Shown here in pieces: positions 45,188 to 57,855 of a stretch of DNA of 64,000 nucleotides. This stretch comes from Amoebidium appalachense (lineage: Eukaryota > Ichthyosporea): positions 11,594,001 to 11,658,000 of the forward strand of contig CAVNZM010000005.1 in the NCBI GenBank assembly GCA_963693365.1, given 5' to 3'. Under the pieces are notes generated by a model, which saw only the letters and a list, made by a program, of their open reading frames with translations, was not told the origin of the DNA and did not search any database. Position numbers and translations under genes: made by a program. Numbering within the stretch: the first letter of the stretch is position 1; every line of letters begins with the position of its first letter.

Positions 45188-47597
45188 GGAGGGAGGGAGG
45201 GAGGGAGGGAGTGAGTGAGGGGGGGGGGGGGGGGGGGGGGGGGGAGAGAAAAAGAGAGAGAAAAAGGAAGAGGAGAGAGAGAGTGTAGAGTGGGAGGGTG
45301 GGAGTGAGAGAAAGGTTTAGAAAACGAACTTGTGCCGTGATTAGGCATATGCGTGAGATCAAGCCCATGTTCTGTTGTGGATGCGACTAGGTATGAGGTT
45401 TTTGTGGGCTCAACGTTACTAATTGGGATTTTTCTTCCTTATGATGCGTGTCCTTGGGAGTTCATTCTTATCATTGATCAGGTTTTTCGCCGGCATCGTT
45501 TCAACCGCCCTTCAGCCAACTTAGTCCTTTCTTATGAAATGGATATAACATGTTCTCTACCTGCAGGCAAAAACCGACCACGAGCGTAGTGGGCGACACA
45601 GCCGCCGTGTACAGTAGTGACAGGGTGGGACGAGTCAAGACACTGGGCCGGGCAGGGGCCGTGTTTGCTGTTGTGAACTTATCGGTGGGGGGTATACTGG
45701 TGGCTAATACAATAGAGGTATGTGTGCAATGTGCTTGCTTATTTCGGTGATGTTTCATCAATGTGTGAGTGGGCGTAGTGTATGCCTTCATGCACGAGGG
45801 GAAGCACATAGCAAATCATCCTCTCCCCCCCCCCTCCCCCCTTTCCCCCGCGGCCCTGCGGCCCCCTTTCTTTCCCTCTCATGTCTGCCAATCGTAATGT
45901 GAGGGGCTTGGGTCACAGTGGGTGGAGGCAACAAAAATGCTGTGGTATCTTTAAAGGATGTCTGGGACAGAATTTTGGCAGTACGTCGGGACGTCGGGAC
46001 ATGGGACATATTATCCACCCCACCCCCCCCCCCCCCCCCCTCCCCCCCACCCACCCACCACGCGAAAAGGGGTGTGGGGAATGTTTGTGCCGCACGGTGC
46101 CCTTGGAAGTGTCTATAAGCTCTACTCTATGTTGTTATACTGCATTCTAACCACCTACCCCCCCCGGGGTTCCTGGTCCGTTTACAGAAGAAAAAAACAG
46201 ACACTGGCCTGATACTTGGAGGTAGGCATGCTATGGTGCACCATATTTCTTGCTTCGCTTTCCCTCCCATGCCATGCTTTCATGACCTACATGGCTATGT
46301 ATGCAAACATTCCTCTATTCATACCGTCTCATCATGCCTCCATCTCTCTCTCTCCCCGCCCCCTTCCTCCCCCCCCCCCCCCCCCCCAAAAAATAAATAA
46401 ATAAATAAATAAATAAATAACAATAATAAAATAAATCAGAATAAAGCATGTGCGCACGACACGCACGCACGCACACACAAACACACACGCACACACACAC
46501 AGGTGCACACGTGTACACAAAGCATGCACTCGGGGCCCTGTTTTTATGCCTGCCCAATAATATTCCTTATGGATCTTTAAGTTCGTTATATTTATGTACT
46601 GTTTCTTACATCCTCAATACCCCATATTCCTCACGCAATAATTCCCCCTCAGGTCTTCATACGGCACTTGGTGTCGTGCTATTGGCGCTTGGCAGGCGCT
46701 ACATGGGTCAATACGTATCAAGCATTGTGTCTGGGGCCCAAAATACCATCCATGTCAATACTTTGTCGCTACTGGGCGTACAGAAGTCGGCCACTTACCG
46801 ATTAGCAGGTATGTGGGTGAAACGATGTGTGAATGTGTGTGTGTGTTTGGAGGCGAGAGAAGGGGGGGGGTTACTGTTTGTGGCAACGAGCATGTGTGGT
46901 TTCTCTTGTCATTTTGTGTTTTCTAACTGGTGTTTGTCGTGTGTGTGTGCAAAGCTGATGGTGTGTGCTCTTTTTGGGTGCATATTTATAGAAGTTAGGA
47001 GGGGGGGGGGGGGGGGGGGGGGGGGCTGTAGTTTAATAAGTGGAAAATGCTGTATGTTGCATGCTTTGTTATCGTCAACACGTGAAGCGCTTTGGTTCAA
47101 GGACAGAGATAAAAGATGAAAGAGTCGGTATGTTACACAGGAATCGGAGAGGCGGCTGGGCGAAAGGAGAGGGGGGGACGGGTGGTGGGGGGGTGGTGTG
47201 TGTGTGTGTGTGTGGAGGGGGGAAGAGGGGGCGGGGGGGGGCGAGGGAGTAGTGGAAAGAGGCCCTGGTGTGTGTGTGCGTTGGGGGGGGGGAGGGGGGG
47301 GATCCATATTTTGTAGCATATTTAAACAATATGATTAAATCATCTCGATTTTGCCATACATGTCAAACTAACCAATCACATTGTCCCCTTCCTTCAGGCC
47401 GCATTCCTGAGCCCATTGCACCCAAGCTTCAAGACTTTGTGGCTGGACGCATAGAGACCAAGGGGCTAGGTCCCTTTGATGCCATGCTGCATGTGCCATG
47501 TGCCCAGGGTATGGGCCACTTTGTCGATGTGAGAGGAAGGGTCGGCCCTCAGCCACTGGTGGAGAAAGTATTGATGGCACAGTGGGTGCCGGTATAA
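44738..47597 (+). CDS. TMEM223-like mitochondrial membrane protein (5' end incomplete)
   Basis: Exons 44738-44852, 45567-45717, 46188-46221, 46653-46808 and 47398-47597 join in phase and end in TAA. Two hydrophobic segments are visible: [18 protein letters not shown] in the second exon and ALGVVLLAL in the fourth. The pattern of a short N-terminal [14 protein letters not shown] block, two membrane spans, then [11 protein letters not shown] and a hydrophilic tail with [15 protein letters not shown] resembles TMEM223, an animal mitochondrial inner-membrane protein tied to complex IV assembly. Similarity is judged from memory and is moderate; TMEM70 or TMEM186 relatives are alternatives. The first exon found starts mid-codon after a T-rich acceptor, so an upstream exon with the start ATG and targeting peptide is missing, probably near the motifs at 44365-44459. 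Confidence 0.6.
46383..46435. repeat. (AAAT)n microsatellite after a C-run
   Basis: A C-run at 46370-46387 passes into A-rich (AAAT)n in an intron of the TMEM223-like gene. The same C-run then (AAAT)n arrangement occurs at 39220-39330 in an OPA1 intron. Confidence 0.9.
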
Positions 47598-47652
47598 TAG
47601 TAGAGGGCTCTTATGTATATATCCTCAGAGTGGGTGCCGGTATGATGGAGGG

Positions 47653-47653
47653 T

Positions 47654-47710
<57 letters not shown>
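47653..47710. repeat. (CA)n microsatellite
   Basis: About 28 CA units start 55 bp past the stop codon of the TMEM223-like gene, probably in its 3' UTR. An AATAAA at about 48157 is the first polyadenylation signal seen downstream. Confidence 0.9.
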
Positions 47711-47711
<1 letters not shown>

Positions 47712-47862
47712 CATTCTCTTGCAACATCTGCCAACCCCATCTGCACTCACAGAAACACACATAAACACAGACAAGCTCTTCCTTCTGCATCCCAGCCTTC
47801 GATAGGGGAATCATCAAATCCGCAGAAGTGCGCGCAGAGGAGGGCCCCCGCCCCGGGTGGGG

Positions 47863-47868
47863 TGGGGT

Positions 47869-47913
<45 letters not shown>
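47863..47913. repeat. G homopolymer, about 45 bp
   Basis: A G-run in the 3' flank of the TMEM223-like gene, preceded by GGGGTGGGGTGG. Confidence 0.9.
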
Positions 47914-47915
<2 letters not shown>

Positions 47916-48049
47916 GACAATGTTTTATTTACTTGATCATCCTGGTATTGAACTGCTGTGTGGTTTCTAGTCGAGGAGCCACATTTTTCCCGTTTTTTCG
48001 TGCGTGTGGTTGTGATGTGAAAGCGGCTGACACATGTGTAGCGCTTTTT

Positions 48050-48110
48050 GTCTGTTAGACACTCAGTCGTACGTACAGCAAACACATGTACGACTGAGTG
48101 TCTAACAGAC
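48050..48110. repeat. Perfect 23-bp hairpin with 15-nt loop
   Basis: The arm 48050-48072 (GTCTGTTAGACACTCAGTCG then TAC) is exactly complementary to 48088-48110. The loop is 15 nt. It lies between the TMEM223-like stop and the LINE fragment. A 61-nt perfect stem-loop is compatible with a small-RNA precursor or a small fold-back insertion; nothing in the sequence decides. Confidence 0.9.
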
Positions 48111-48305
48111 TGTATAAATCAAGGCCTCCTTATCTCCTAATATAGGTATAGATTTAATAAAAAGAAGGAATATAGTACGAACATGAACATTCCATCCAAG
48201 ATTCACACCCGGTGAATGAGGTACGTGTGACTCGGGAGGAGGAGGGGGAGGGGGGGGAAGATGACGTAACGACAAATAATTAACCATTTAAGGCTATTCA
48301 GGCAG

Positions 48306-49834
48306 ACAATGATTGGAGTTGCACGGGGTGTACCACACTGCATTGGTGTTCTGTTAGAAGCACTCTTGTCTCAAACCTATGGTAGAGCTGTGGTTAATGG
48401 GCATCTTTCATATGGTTTTGCTCGTACGAGAGGTCTCTTGCAGGGTTCATTGCTTAGCCCCTTTTTGTTTAACCTATTTATAGATGAATTGGCTGTCAAG
48501 ATTTCACCGAAAACGATGACCCTATTAATACTTTCCGCCTGCACTTCTCTATTCGGATGATCTGTCCCTCCTTGCCCGTACCCCTAGACGCCTGCAAAGA
48601 TCGTTCGTTGTAGTGTCAGAGTGGTGCAAGGCAAACCTTATGACCCTTACATAGACAAATGTGGTGTTCTTGTACCTGATATAGCTAACAATTTACACAC
48701 ATTTACATTGTCATCTAAACCTGTACCTATAGTTCCAGAAAGCAAATATCTTGGTGTTCCGGTTAATTCTGTTGGTGTTATGTTTTCCCATATGGTCGAA
48801 AAGAGGGTAGAGTTGGCTCGTAAGCGGTTCGCTTTCTTCTCGGCTAATATTTTTAAAGACACACCACTCCATCCTTCTATTAGACTTACATTTATTCGCA
48901 CTTTTGTCTTCCCGGCATGTGAATATGGTTTACCCCTTCTCGCCGCTTGGATCAAGAAAGAGAGAACTAGAGCGCTCAAACCCTTGGCAAATTTCCTTGA
49001 AGCAGAAGTTGCCTCCTTTCTATCTAACAACTGTTGTAAACCTGGGCCTGTAACGCTCTCGATATATGGTCTGGTCCCAATAGCTGCTAGATATCCCATC
49101 TCGCGCTGAAATTCAATAAGCACATAAGCCACTTAAAGAAGTATTTGCCTCCCACCCTCTCTTCTCTATCCGACCTGTCCCCTCCTCCCCTCTCCCCTCT
49201 TTCCTTCCCTCTCTCTCTCCTTCTCCCCCAGGCACAAATACACATAAACCCCGCAAAAGTGTGCCGCGTGTGACTTTGGACTGCCACTTACTTATTAAAC
49301 ATGTACACAATCACAAGATAATCACGCAATATAACAAATGGAAAAAGATACCACACGACACTAGACCCGATGAAAGCAGACACCTTGAAAAACTAAGCCT
49401 TATGTCTCGTTTTATATATAATGACCGCCTTAACCATATTGCCAAATATGGCACTCGCAAATGTATAACACCTAAATACATATTACCTTCCTGTAGAACC
49501 GTTGGTCTTTCTCTAGCTGATGGTATTATTGATCAATTACCACGCTTTTACTGTACACGTGCTATACAGTGGAGATCTAATAAGTATAAGGTGGCATCGT
49601 TTGCATGCCCAAACAACACACACACACACCAGTTTAAACGGTCATGTATCGCCAAATGTAGTTTGATAGACCACATACCGCAACACACACACGTCACATT
49701 CACAAATGACACCCAGAAAGATAGCCTACCTGTAAATTACAACATCTTTGATTTTATACTAAACACGCGTAACTACGACCTGTTTATTAGATGTATTGAT
49801 TGGCTTGAGAAACACATCATTACAAAAATTCTAG

Positions 49835-49889
<55 letters not shown>

Positions 49890-49917
49890 CCAGCTGATAT
49901 CGAGTGTCCCAGGGGAG

Positions 49918-49950
<33 letters not shown>

Positions 49951-50430
49951 CCCCCCGGGGGCCCCCCCACAAAAAAAAAAAAAAAAAATAGCGGGGAACC
50001 CCAACTAATTGATTTTTCTTATGTGTGTCCTGCTACAACTAGGCCACCTTATCAGAGAGCTAGATGCAGTTTCTCCGGGTTATCTAGGGGCCGGGACCGT
50101 TGGGATTGTTTTTTAGCTCAGATTTGGTCATGCATTGCTCTTTTAGAGGCTGACTTGCTTGCTGTGCCTCGATAGGTTTTGAGGGGGGCCTGTTGGGAAG
50201 GAGCAGTAATGATATCTTCTTGCGGAGTGTGGTACGGTTGGAGCAAACTAGTTTCACGCATACACGTACACTTAAGGTTTTGCAATTGCCCGCTGGTGTC
50301 CTTTGTCACTTGTCGCTTTATTTTTATTTCGTAGCTTTGGCTTTTTCAGTTCTATTGGTGGTTATGTAGCCTGTGGCTGCACGTTGCCTTCATCAACGGA
50401 CCAATAAACCCGAGTCAAAAGATTTTTTTT
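48306..50430 (+). mobile_element. 5'-truncated, frameshifted LINE-type retrotransposon
   Basis: A reverse transcriptase fragment starts near 48309 and includes GLLQGSLLSPFLFNLFIDEL. The catalytic box reads LLYSDDLSLLA at 48543-48575 but in another frame, and the following WCKAN segment runs into a stop near 48655. The thumb-like part, with ESKYLGVPVNS, reopens in the first frame to 49109. A further frame, 49261-50175, carries the C-terminal region, interrupted by an expanded (CA)n and a C-run (about 49842-49990). An AATAAA at 50403 and a T-rich end at 50425-50440 may mark the 3' end. The element is dead. Relation to a named LINE clade was not attempted. Confidence 0.7.
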
Positions 50431-50847
50431 TCTTTTTCTTAGTCTTTATGGTGTCTCGTAGAGAAAGTAAACCCTGATATATAGTCATCACGTATGTGAT
50501 CATGATATACCGCTGAGGGGATATTCCGAGCAAAAACCCCCCATACCTGAGACTGGTCTCTCTTTGCCTCGAGTAAACAGCGTAAACCCCCAAGGTCACT
50601 TCATCGGCTCAGCGCTGAGTTGCTCCATCTCCTTGCAGTCATGCTCAGTGCTCAGCGAAGATCGAACCCGGCAAACAACTCGAATGTGGAGAAAACAAAA
50701 GCCTTCAATTTGAATGTTTTAGAGCCAAGTCGTGAACAGTGTCTGCGTACTGTGTTCCGTTTATTATATGCGTTCTATAGCTACGGGTAGCGCTAGCACC
50801 AATTTGGACGCCCTTAGCAAACTGTTCTGACTTGCTGTGTACATATC

Positions 50848-51166
50848 ATGGGCAACGGCATGAACAAGGCGAGTTCTTGTGCTTGTGCCAGTGTTTGATG
50901 TAGAGATTTGGGCGTGTATACGTAGATGCGTGCATCATGGATGGTAGGTGAGGTGCTCTAGCGTGGCGAGCAGTTTATCAAGAGTGGCAAAGTACATTGG
51001 GTTAAAGCTAGTCGTTGTTAGTTTGCCTAGGGGGAGTTCATGTAGGGCGTAAAGAGGGCAGGAAAAGGCCTAGGGGTTGTACACAAGTTCGTGGTCATGT
51101 AGGACATGTGTGTGTGTGTGTGGGTGGATGGGTGGATGGGTGGGTGGGTGGGTGGGTGGGTGGTGT

Positions 51167-51222
<56 letters not shown>

Positions 51223-51729
51223 GTCTGCTCGCGCACGCGCGCGTGTGTGTGGTTGTGTGTCATAGCGTGTCCCTGTGCTTGTGTGTATAAACCAACATGC
51301 CTCTTTGTTAAAACTCTACTTGTAGAGTTAGGATTAAGAGGATTAAAAGTGGTCGACAAATGGGAGAGAGAAGAACATGCCCAATCCGCTAGCATTTGGA
51401 GCTGTTGAACTTGAAGACCACTTGTCACCTAACTTTTTCAAGAGTCTTTTTTTACGATATGTTTTCTCCCTTCCAGGTCCTTCCTCAGGTCTACCTGGGA
51501 AGTGTCAGAGGTATTCCACTTCAAACCTCTTACGTCTTCTCTCTCTGTCCCCCCGCTCGCTTCCCTCCCCCCCTCCCCCCCCCCCCCCTTCCCCCTGCCC
51601 CCTGCCCCGCCCCTCTTATTATCCGCGAGCTGTGTTGCCGATTCTAATGCTGTGTTTGCCTTCTTTCACGTTGAAACCCCCCCCCCCCCCCCCCCCTCCC
51701 CCCGTCCTTCTCTCATCTCTTTCTCCCTC

Positions 51730-51768
<39 letters not shown>

Positions 51769-52325
51769 CACACACACACACACACACATACACAACAATA
51801 AACCTTCCTTGGTATGGGCTCAAAGTACAAGTGTAAGAAAGAACTGTTACAGAGTAGGAACCAGTTTTCACATCTTTTCTTTGAAGCTGCTATGTCTTTT
51901 TGTAGTTAGGTTTCCTGCTAGGCAGTCTGAGAATGTGTTTTATCTGTGGTCAGCGGCCTGTAAAATCAACCTGCTTGCATTGCAGTGTCTTGTTTCTTGG
52001 TGTTGTGCTCTTGGGAGGTTAGTCGAGAAGCATTGGATGATTAAAATAGTGTGAAGCACATAAGAGTCGCGGTATATGTATTTATGTTTGTGTGTGGGGG
52101 GGGGGGGGGGGGGAGGGGGGGGGGGGGGGGTAGGTGTGCATGTGGTTTTTTTTTTTTTTTTTTTTTTTTTGGGGGGGGGGGGGGGGGGGAATAGTGCTCA
52201 CCCTTTGGTTGTCAGACTCTCGTGATCGGCAGCAGCTGAACGAGTTTGGAGTCACCCACATCCTGTCGGTGCACGAGGGTAGTGTGCCCCTGTATGAGGT
52301 GGGTGTCCTCTTGCTAAAAAATCGA

Positions 52326-52379
<54 letters not shown>

Positions 52380-52389
52380 ACACACATGC

Positions 52390-52420
<31 letters not shown>

Positions 52421-52486
52421 AACATGTGTTTAGGATTTTCGTCAACATTGTGTTCGTTTGCTGTCTTCCCCCCCCCCCCCCCCCCC

Positions 52487-52520
<34 letters not shown>

Positions 52521-52816
52521 TGCGCGCGCGCGCACGCGCGTGCGGGCGTGCGGGCGTGTGGGTGGGTGTGCGTGTGCGTGTGTATGTGTGTGTGTGTTTG
52601 GGGGGGAGGGGGGGGGAAGGGGGGGGCGGTAGGCCCCTTTGCTCCATTGGTTCCTTCTTCTCCCGCGGTTGCTGTGAATCATTCTATCCCCGTAGCCAAT
52701 ATCACTACATTGAGTTATCTGCATCATTATTCACACTGATAACACCCATGTGCACACACATCCACATATTGGCTGCCTTCACGGACTGCTGTCCTGTGCA
52801 CCCTCTCCCCTCGTTC

Positions 52817-52852
<36 letters not shown>

Positions 52853-53032
52853 TTTCTCCCCCTGAGTGTTGCCGATGTTCCGTACTTGAAAGTCTGCTTT
52901 TGCATGTGTCCTGCACATGTCGTGTAATTGTGCCTCCCCCCCCCCCCCCCCCCCCCCCTCCAAACATACACTCACACACAAAAAAATGGAAGGAGAAAGA
53001 AAAGGGGTGTGTGCGTGTGTGCGTGTGTGCGT

Positions 53033-53063
<31 letters not shown>

Positions 53064-53140
53064 GGGAGGGGGGGGGAGGGGGGGGGGGGGGGGGGGACGT
53101 AAGTGGGAAAAGGTGGTAGTCGTGACGATAGTGGTTTTTT

Positions 53141-53171
<31 letters not shown>

Positions 53172-53302
53172 GGGGGGGTCATTATAAAGCACCCCCATTC
53201 CGCACCTTACCGACCCGAGCAGTGGGGCTGACCACTGTGCTTACAGGACATGCAGTACAAGTGCATTAGTGCTGCTGACAGCCCAAACCAAAACCTGTAT
53301 GC

Positions 53303-53340
<38 letters not shown>

Positions 53341-54992
53341 CACACACACACACACACACGCACAGACACACACACACCAAAAAAAAAAAAAAAAAAAGAG
53401 GAAGAGAGAAAGAGAGAGAAAAGAAGAGAGAAGAAGCAGGGGGGGGGGGGGGGGGGATGTGGTGGAAGAGAGAGGGGGGGGGGGGGGAGGGGGGAGAGAG
53501 AGAGAAAGAGAAGGAGAAAGATGAAGGAAAGAAAAAAAGAGGAAGATATTCTCCGGGCTTTGCTGAATAGTGATGTTCTCCTTCTTCCTTGTCATGTCAG
53601 GACCACCCTCCTCCTTCTTCACTCCGCCTCACTAATGCAGTCTATACCTCTCCATTCCCTCATGTTGCACACCGTGTGTGTTCGCTGTTTCGTAACATTT
53701 TACATCCTACATGGTGTTCTTCTTTCCGTACAGCAGATTCCCCTAATTCGGAACACCTAAGAGGTACCTACTTTTGCGTGATCAAAAAACGCTATTTTCA
53801 ATATGAAACATGCAAAAAAAACAAAACAACATATATAATTGATATTTAGCGTTTATTGCACAAGTTCAGTAAGTTTTACTTATTTTTATAAGTAACAATT
53901 TTGGTCGACCCAGGTATGCCTCATCGCTGCTGCGCACCTAATTCGGAACACCTTCCATTCCGATGGACCCCGTTAGATTGGAATTCGTATAATAATAAAA
54001 TCGCCCATATTGATGCAAATCGGTGTTCCATTTTGGGGGGATCTTCAAAAAGAGAACAACGTTTGCAATGAAAGAAATGTGTTGTAGCACTTCATATATA
54101 CTAGTATAATTGCAAAATTGAATAGTAATTATAACTAAGAATGTTTTTTATTATTTACTATATGTGGTAGCTCTACTTTTTTGAGTACCTAACAAGGTGT
54201 TGAGATTGAGGATCACTAAACCTACGGCAGGCCGGCGGCGGCGGCTCCCGCCTGAAAATTTGATCGTGCCCCCGCCCAGCCGCCTACCGGTCTAGTACTC
54301 TCAACTTTCAACACCTTGTTAGGTACTACTTGAAGAAGTAGAGCTACTACCCATGTCACATAATACCAAATCTTCTTCATAAAGTATATTTCTTAGTTAT
54401 GCATTCATACCAGTAGTTAAGTGCTACAACAATTTTCTTCCATTGCAAGCCTTGTGTTTCTATTAATGTTGCTTGCTGAATCCAACAGAATCCGCCGGCA
54501 TCGGCACTGCCAGGAGCCACTTTTATACATAAAAGTCGCTGTTCTTGGTACCTACGTGTAGGGCTAATACTCCCCTACCCAACCATGTAAAAATATTGTC
54601 ATTTTTATAGGTTTTTATGTCCATCGAGACGCTCCGATGGGGGATGTTCCGAATTAGGGGGTGTTCCGAATTAGGGGAATCTGCTGTATGTTTCGAATAA
54701 TGTGCACCTTTAACGAGACGACATACTCCGTTAAAGTGCAATTTTCATCGATTGACCTAATGTAATAAACAAAACCAACATGCACACACACATAACTAAC
54801 GTCATCTATTGCAGGTCACAGTACTTTAAGGAATGCAACGACTTTATACACCAGGCACGGGCAGGAGGGGGAACGGTCTTAGTGCATTGGTTGGTGACAC
54901 CCCCTCCCCCCCTCCCCAACTCTTTCCTCTACACTCACTTGCCACCCCCCACACGCTCTATAACTCTTCCTTCCTCTCCCTTATTGTGTCCC

Positions 54993-55055
<63 letters not shown>

Positions 55056-55131
55056 AATACTCTTTCCGTGTGCTTTGAAATATGAAATATGTTATCCCCC
55101 ATGCATGTGCATTCGTGCTCTTTAACACAGT

Positions 55132-55180
<49 letters not shown>

Positions 55181-55370
55181 CCCAAACCCCTGCGCGACTG
55201 CCGCCATTATGTAAAGGAATTGACCTGCTTGCACGATAATGAAACTTGTGCACTCCGAGAATTGAAAACGATCATGTGTTTATTACTGAACACATGTGTT
55301 GACATGCACGTACACACTTGCACACCGTACACACGCTCCTCGCACACACGTACGCACACACACACATACA

Positions 55371-55448
<78 letters not shown>

Positions 55449-55521
55449 CACACACACACATTCGCGCGCACACACCCCTCTCCCCCCCACCCCCCCCCCC
55501 CCCCCCACACACGCACAAAAA

Positions 55522-55605
<84 letters not shown>

Positions 55606-56778
55606 CATTGCCGGTGTATCACGCAGCACCACGATAGTAGTAGCCTACATGATGGCTGTGACGTCACTTGGCTGGGATCAGGCCCTTACAACCGTGCAGG
55701 CGTCACGGTCTGTGGCATCGCCGAACAGCGGGTTCCGCACACAGCTGATAGAATATGGCAAGGGGGAGGCTCAGGTGCGGATCCATATGTTCGTGTGTGT
55801 GTATGAGTGTGTGTGGGGTGTGTGTGTGGGGGGGGGGGGGGGGGGGGAGGGGGGGGAGGGGGAAGAAGGAGGATGGCATGCTGTTCTGTGTGGTGTAAGG
55901 GTGTTTGTTGATGTATTGTTTGATTTGGCAGCTGCGGTACCACATTTGAAGGAGTTCATTACCTCATACCCCCCCCCCCCCCCCCCCCCAAAACCCCCTC
56001 CTCACTCACTCCCCCCCCCCCCCTCCCCCCCCTCCCCCCCCTCACACACACACTTTTGAAGTACTCCACTACCTTCCCCCCCCCCACACATCATCCCCTC
56101 ACCCCCTTCACCCCCACTCCCCCCACCCCCTCCCGCGGAGAAAATAGAAAAAAGAAGAAGAAAGGCATGGAAGGAGAAGACGAGCACGACAAAGGGCATG
56201 AGTTTTTTGATTACACAGCTGCAGTCACATGCCCCCCTCCTCCCCCTCGGACGTCTTTGGCCTGGGGGGGGGGGGGGGGGGGGGTGTGTGTGTGTTCTTT
56301 TTTTTTGTGTGTGGTGGTAGTGGTGGTGGTGGTGGCCCAGGGAGAGAGGGTTAGGGAAGTGAGGTGGAGAGGGGAGGAGGGGAGCCGAATGTAGACCTAA
56401 GTGCTGGTGCTATAGTTTTAAGATGCTCGGTGAGTGTGTGCAGCGAAATGGAAGTGGGTTTCGTATTTTCTTTTTTTCTCTCCTTCTTTTTAACAAAGAT
56501 GCTAAAGAATTAACAAAAACAGAAATTAAACCTGTTTGTTTGTGTTTTTGCAGAGTGAAAACGCGAGGTTGCGACAACAGTACCCATGCATCCAATTCGA
56601 AGATGAGCCCTACCTACTAGACATAATCCAACGGTTTGGGGAGTTGCGAAGAGAAAGGTTTATGCACATACAAAGAGATCTAGAGGCAAAAAAGACGGGG
56701 GAATGGAGGGTTGATGTGGAGCCAGAGGGGGAGGAAGAAAAGGAAGTTGAGGCAGAAGCCATTGAACAGCCGGCCTGA
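50848..56778 (+). CDS. DUSP22: DUSP22-type dual-specificity phosphatase
   Basis: Seven exons join in phase to 218 residues: 50848-50868, 51477-51510, 52216-52298, 53247-53296, 54815-54889, 55606-55774, 56554-56778. It begins MGNGMNK, identical to animal DUSP22/DUSP15-type proteins, with Gly2 as N-myristoylation site, then LPQVYLGSV and VTHILSVHEGS. The general acid is in SAADSP (Asp57). The catalytic loop HCIAGVSRS (Cys88, Arg94) is assembled across the exon 5/6 junction. The family dephosphorylates phosphotyrosine and phosphothreonine and modulates JNK signalling at membranes. The C-terminal exon is longer than in vertebrates and ends in a Glu-rich acidic tail. Intron 1 has a GC donor (AAG|GCGAGT). 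Intron 4 contains a 956-bp MITE. The exon 6 acceptor is the last AG of a CA microsatellite. An AATAAA lies at 57231. Confidence 0.92.
52862..52940 (+). repeat. C-tailed short interspersed repeat, member in DUSP22 intron 3
   Basis: GCCGATGTTCCGTACTTGAA and TTTTGCATGTGTCCTGCAC match the copy at 26401-26540, then diverge and end in a C-run at 52937-52959. Another C-run directly precedes it (52820-52852). Confidence 0.55.
53731..54686. mobile_element. 956-bp TA-flanked MITE with perfect 27-bp inverted ends and fold-back interior
   Basis: The ends 53731-53757 (CAGCAGATTCCCCTAATTCG then GAACACC) and 54660-54686 are perfect 27-bp inverted repeats, flanked by TA on both sides (53729-53730, 54687-54688). 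Diverged copies of the CTAATTCGGAACACC end recur inside at both ends. Much of the interior is also inverted: CCTAACAAGGTGTTGA near 54188 pairs with TCAACACCTTGTTAGG near 54307, with a G+C-rich spacer at 54225-54290 between. TA duplication and CAG ends suggest Tc1/mariner-type mobilisation. There is no transposase. It sits in DUSP22 intron 4. Confidence 0.85.
55376..55605. repeat. Two (CA)n arrays ending at a splice acceptor
   Basis: CA arrays at about 55376-55445 and 55524-55603 are separated by a C-rich block. The second runs into the acceptor AG of DUSP22 exon 6 with no intervening sequence. Confidence 0.95.
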
Positions 56779-57818
56779 ATGCAACTTAGAAAGGTCCACC
56801 CCAAGCGCAGTAGCAGTGTGGCGGTAGTGTGCAGAATCGTGTTTGTAACATATTGAACACCGTCATGATGTGGCACGTTTGTGTACATGTATGTAACGGA
56901 TGTAAGGATATAGTGCTTTCCGTGTGCTTGTTTTAGGTGCACGAAACCATTTTTTTCTTGTCATTCATCGCATTACCCGGTTTGTTTAGTTAGTGCAGTA
57001 CACAGGCTGTTCACATGCAGTTTGCAATACAAGTGTTTTAATAATTTAATAATGTGGCTGTTTCTAGTTATATCTCGGATCGGCAGTTTACAATTTTTAT
57101 CGACCAGATGTCATAAGAGATACAGTGTAACATGTACATAATCACGTTTTAAAGTTATTAAGAAGCTGAAAGGTACTTATTTAATAGAAAGGACCGACCT
57201 ATTGCATAACATATGCGATGCGTACCCGAAAATAAAGATCTAGTATTGCATTTTACGTGTTGGCATGCAACAATCTTGATTGTGCACGTTACCGAAGTTG
57301 TTCAGCACTAGTGCACGTATCATTCGCTGGCATGGTTCCCCCCCCCCCCCCCCTCCCCCCCCCCCCCCCCGGTCCGCCCTCCCCTAAGGCTTGGGCTGAG
57401 AATGGCCATGATCTACATGTTCATCTTGCATACCCTTCTGTGTATAATGTACTGCACGTGAGTTTGAATGGTGTGCGATATATATAGATTATTGGGCGTC
57501 ATAAATTTGTACTTCGTGTTCAATATTAATGTAACATGGTGTACACATTCATATGTGTCCCCGGCCCGGCCGCCTTCCCCGTAGTTAATTGTGCCCTCAC
57601 AAACTGCCAATAACTATGATCGATCTTGGCTTATAATTTATCACGTCAGCTGAATCTTCCTCCCCGGTTTACATGAAAGTCTTCATGAATGCCCAAGCTA
57701 GACATTCGACGAAAGGCAGAACTTGTTTGCAAAAGACGAATTACACTATGAAGGCTTAGCAAACTTTTATGTGTGCCAATACACGCTTTGACATGTCTAA
57801 AAAAGCCTAAACAAATAT

Positions 57819-57855
<37 letters not shown>

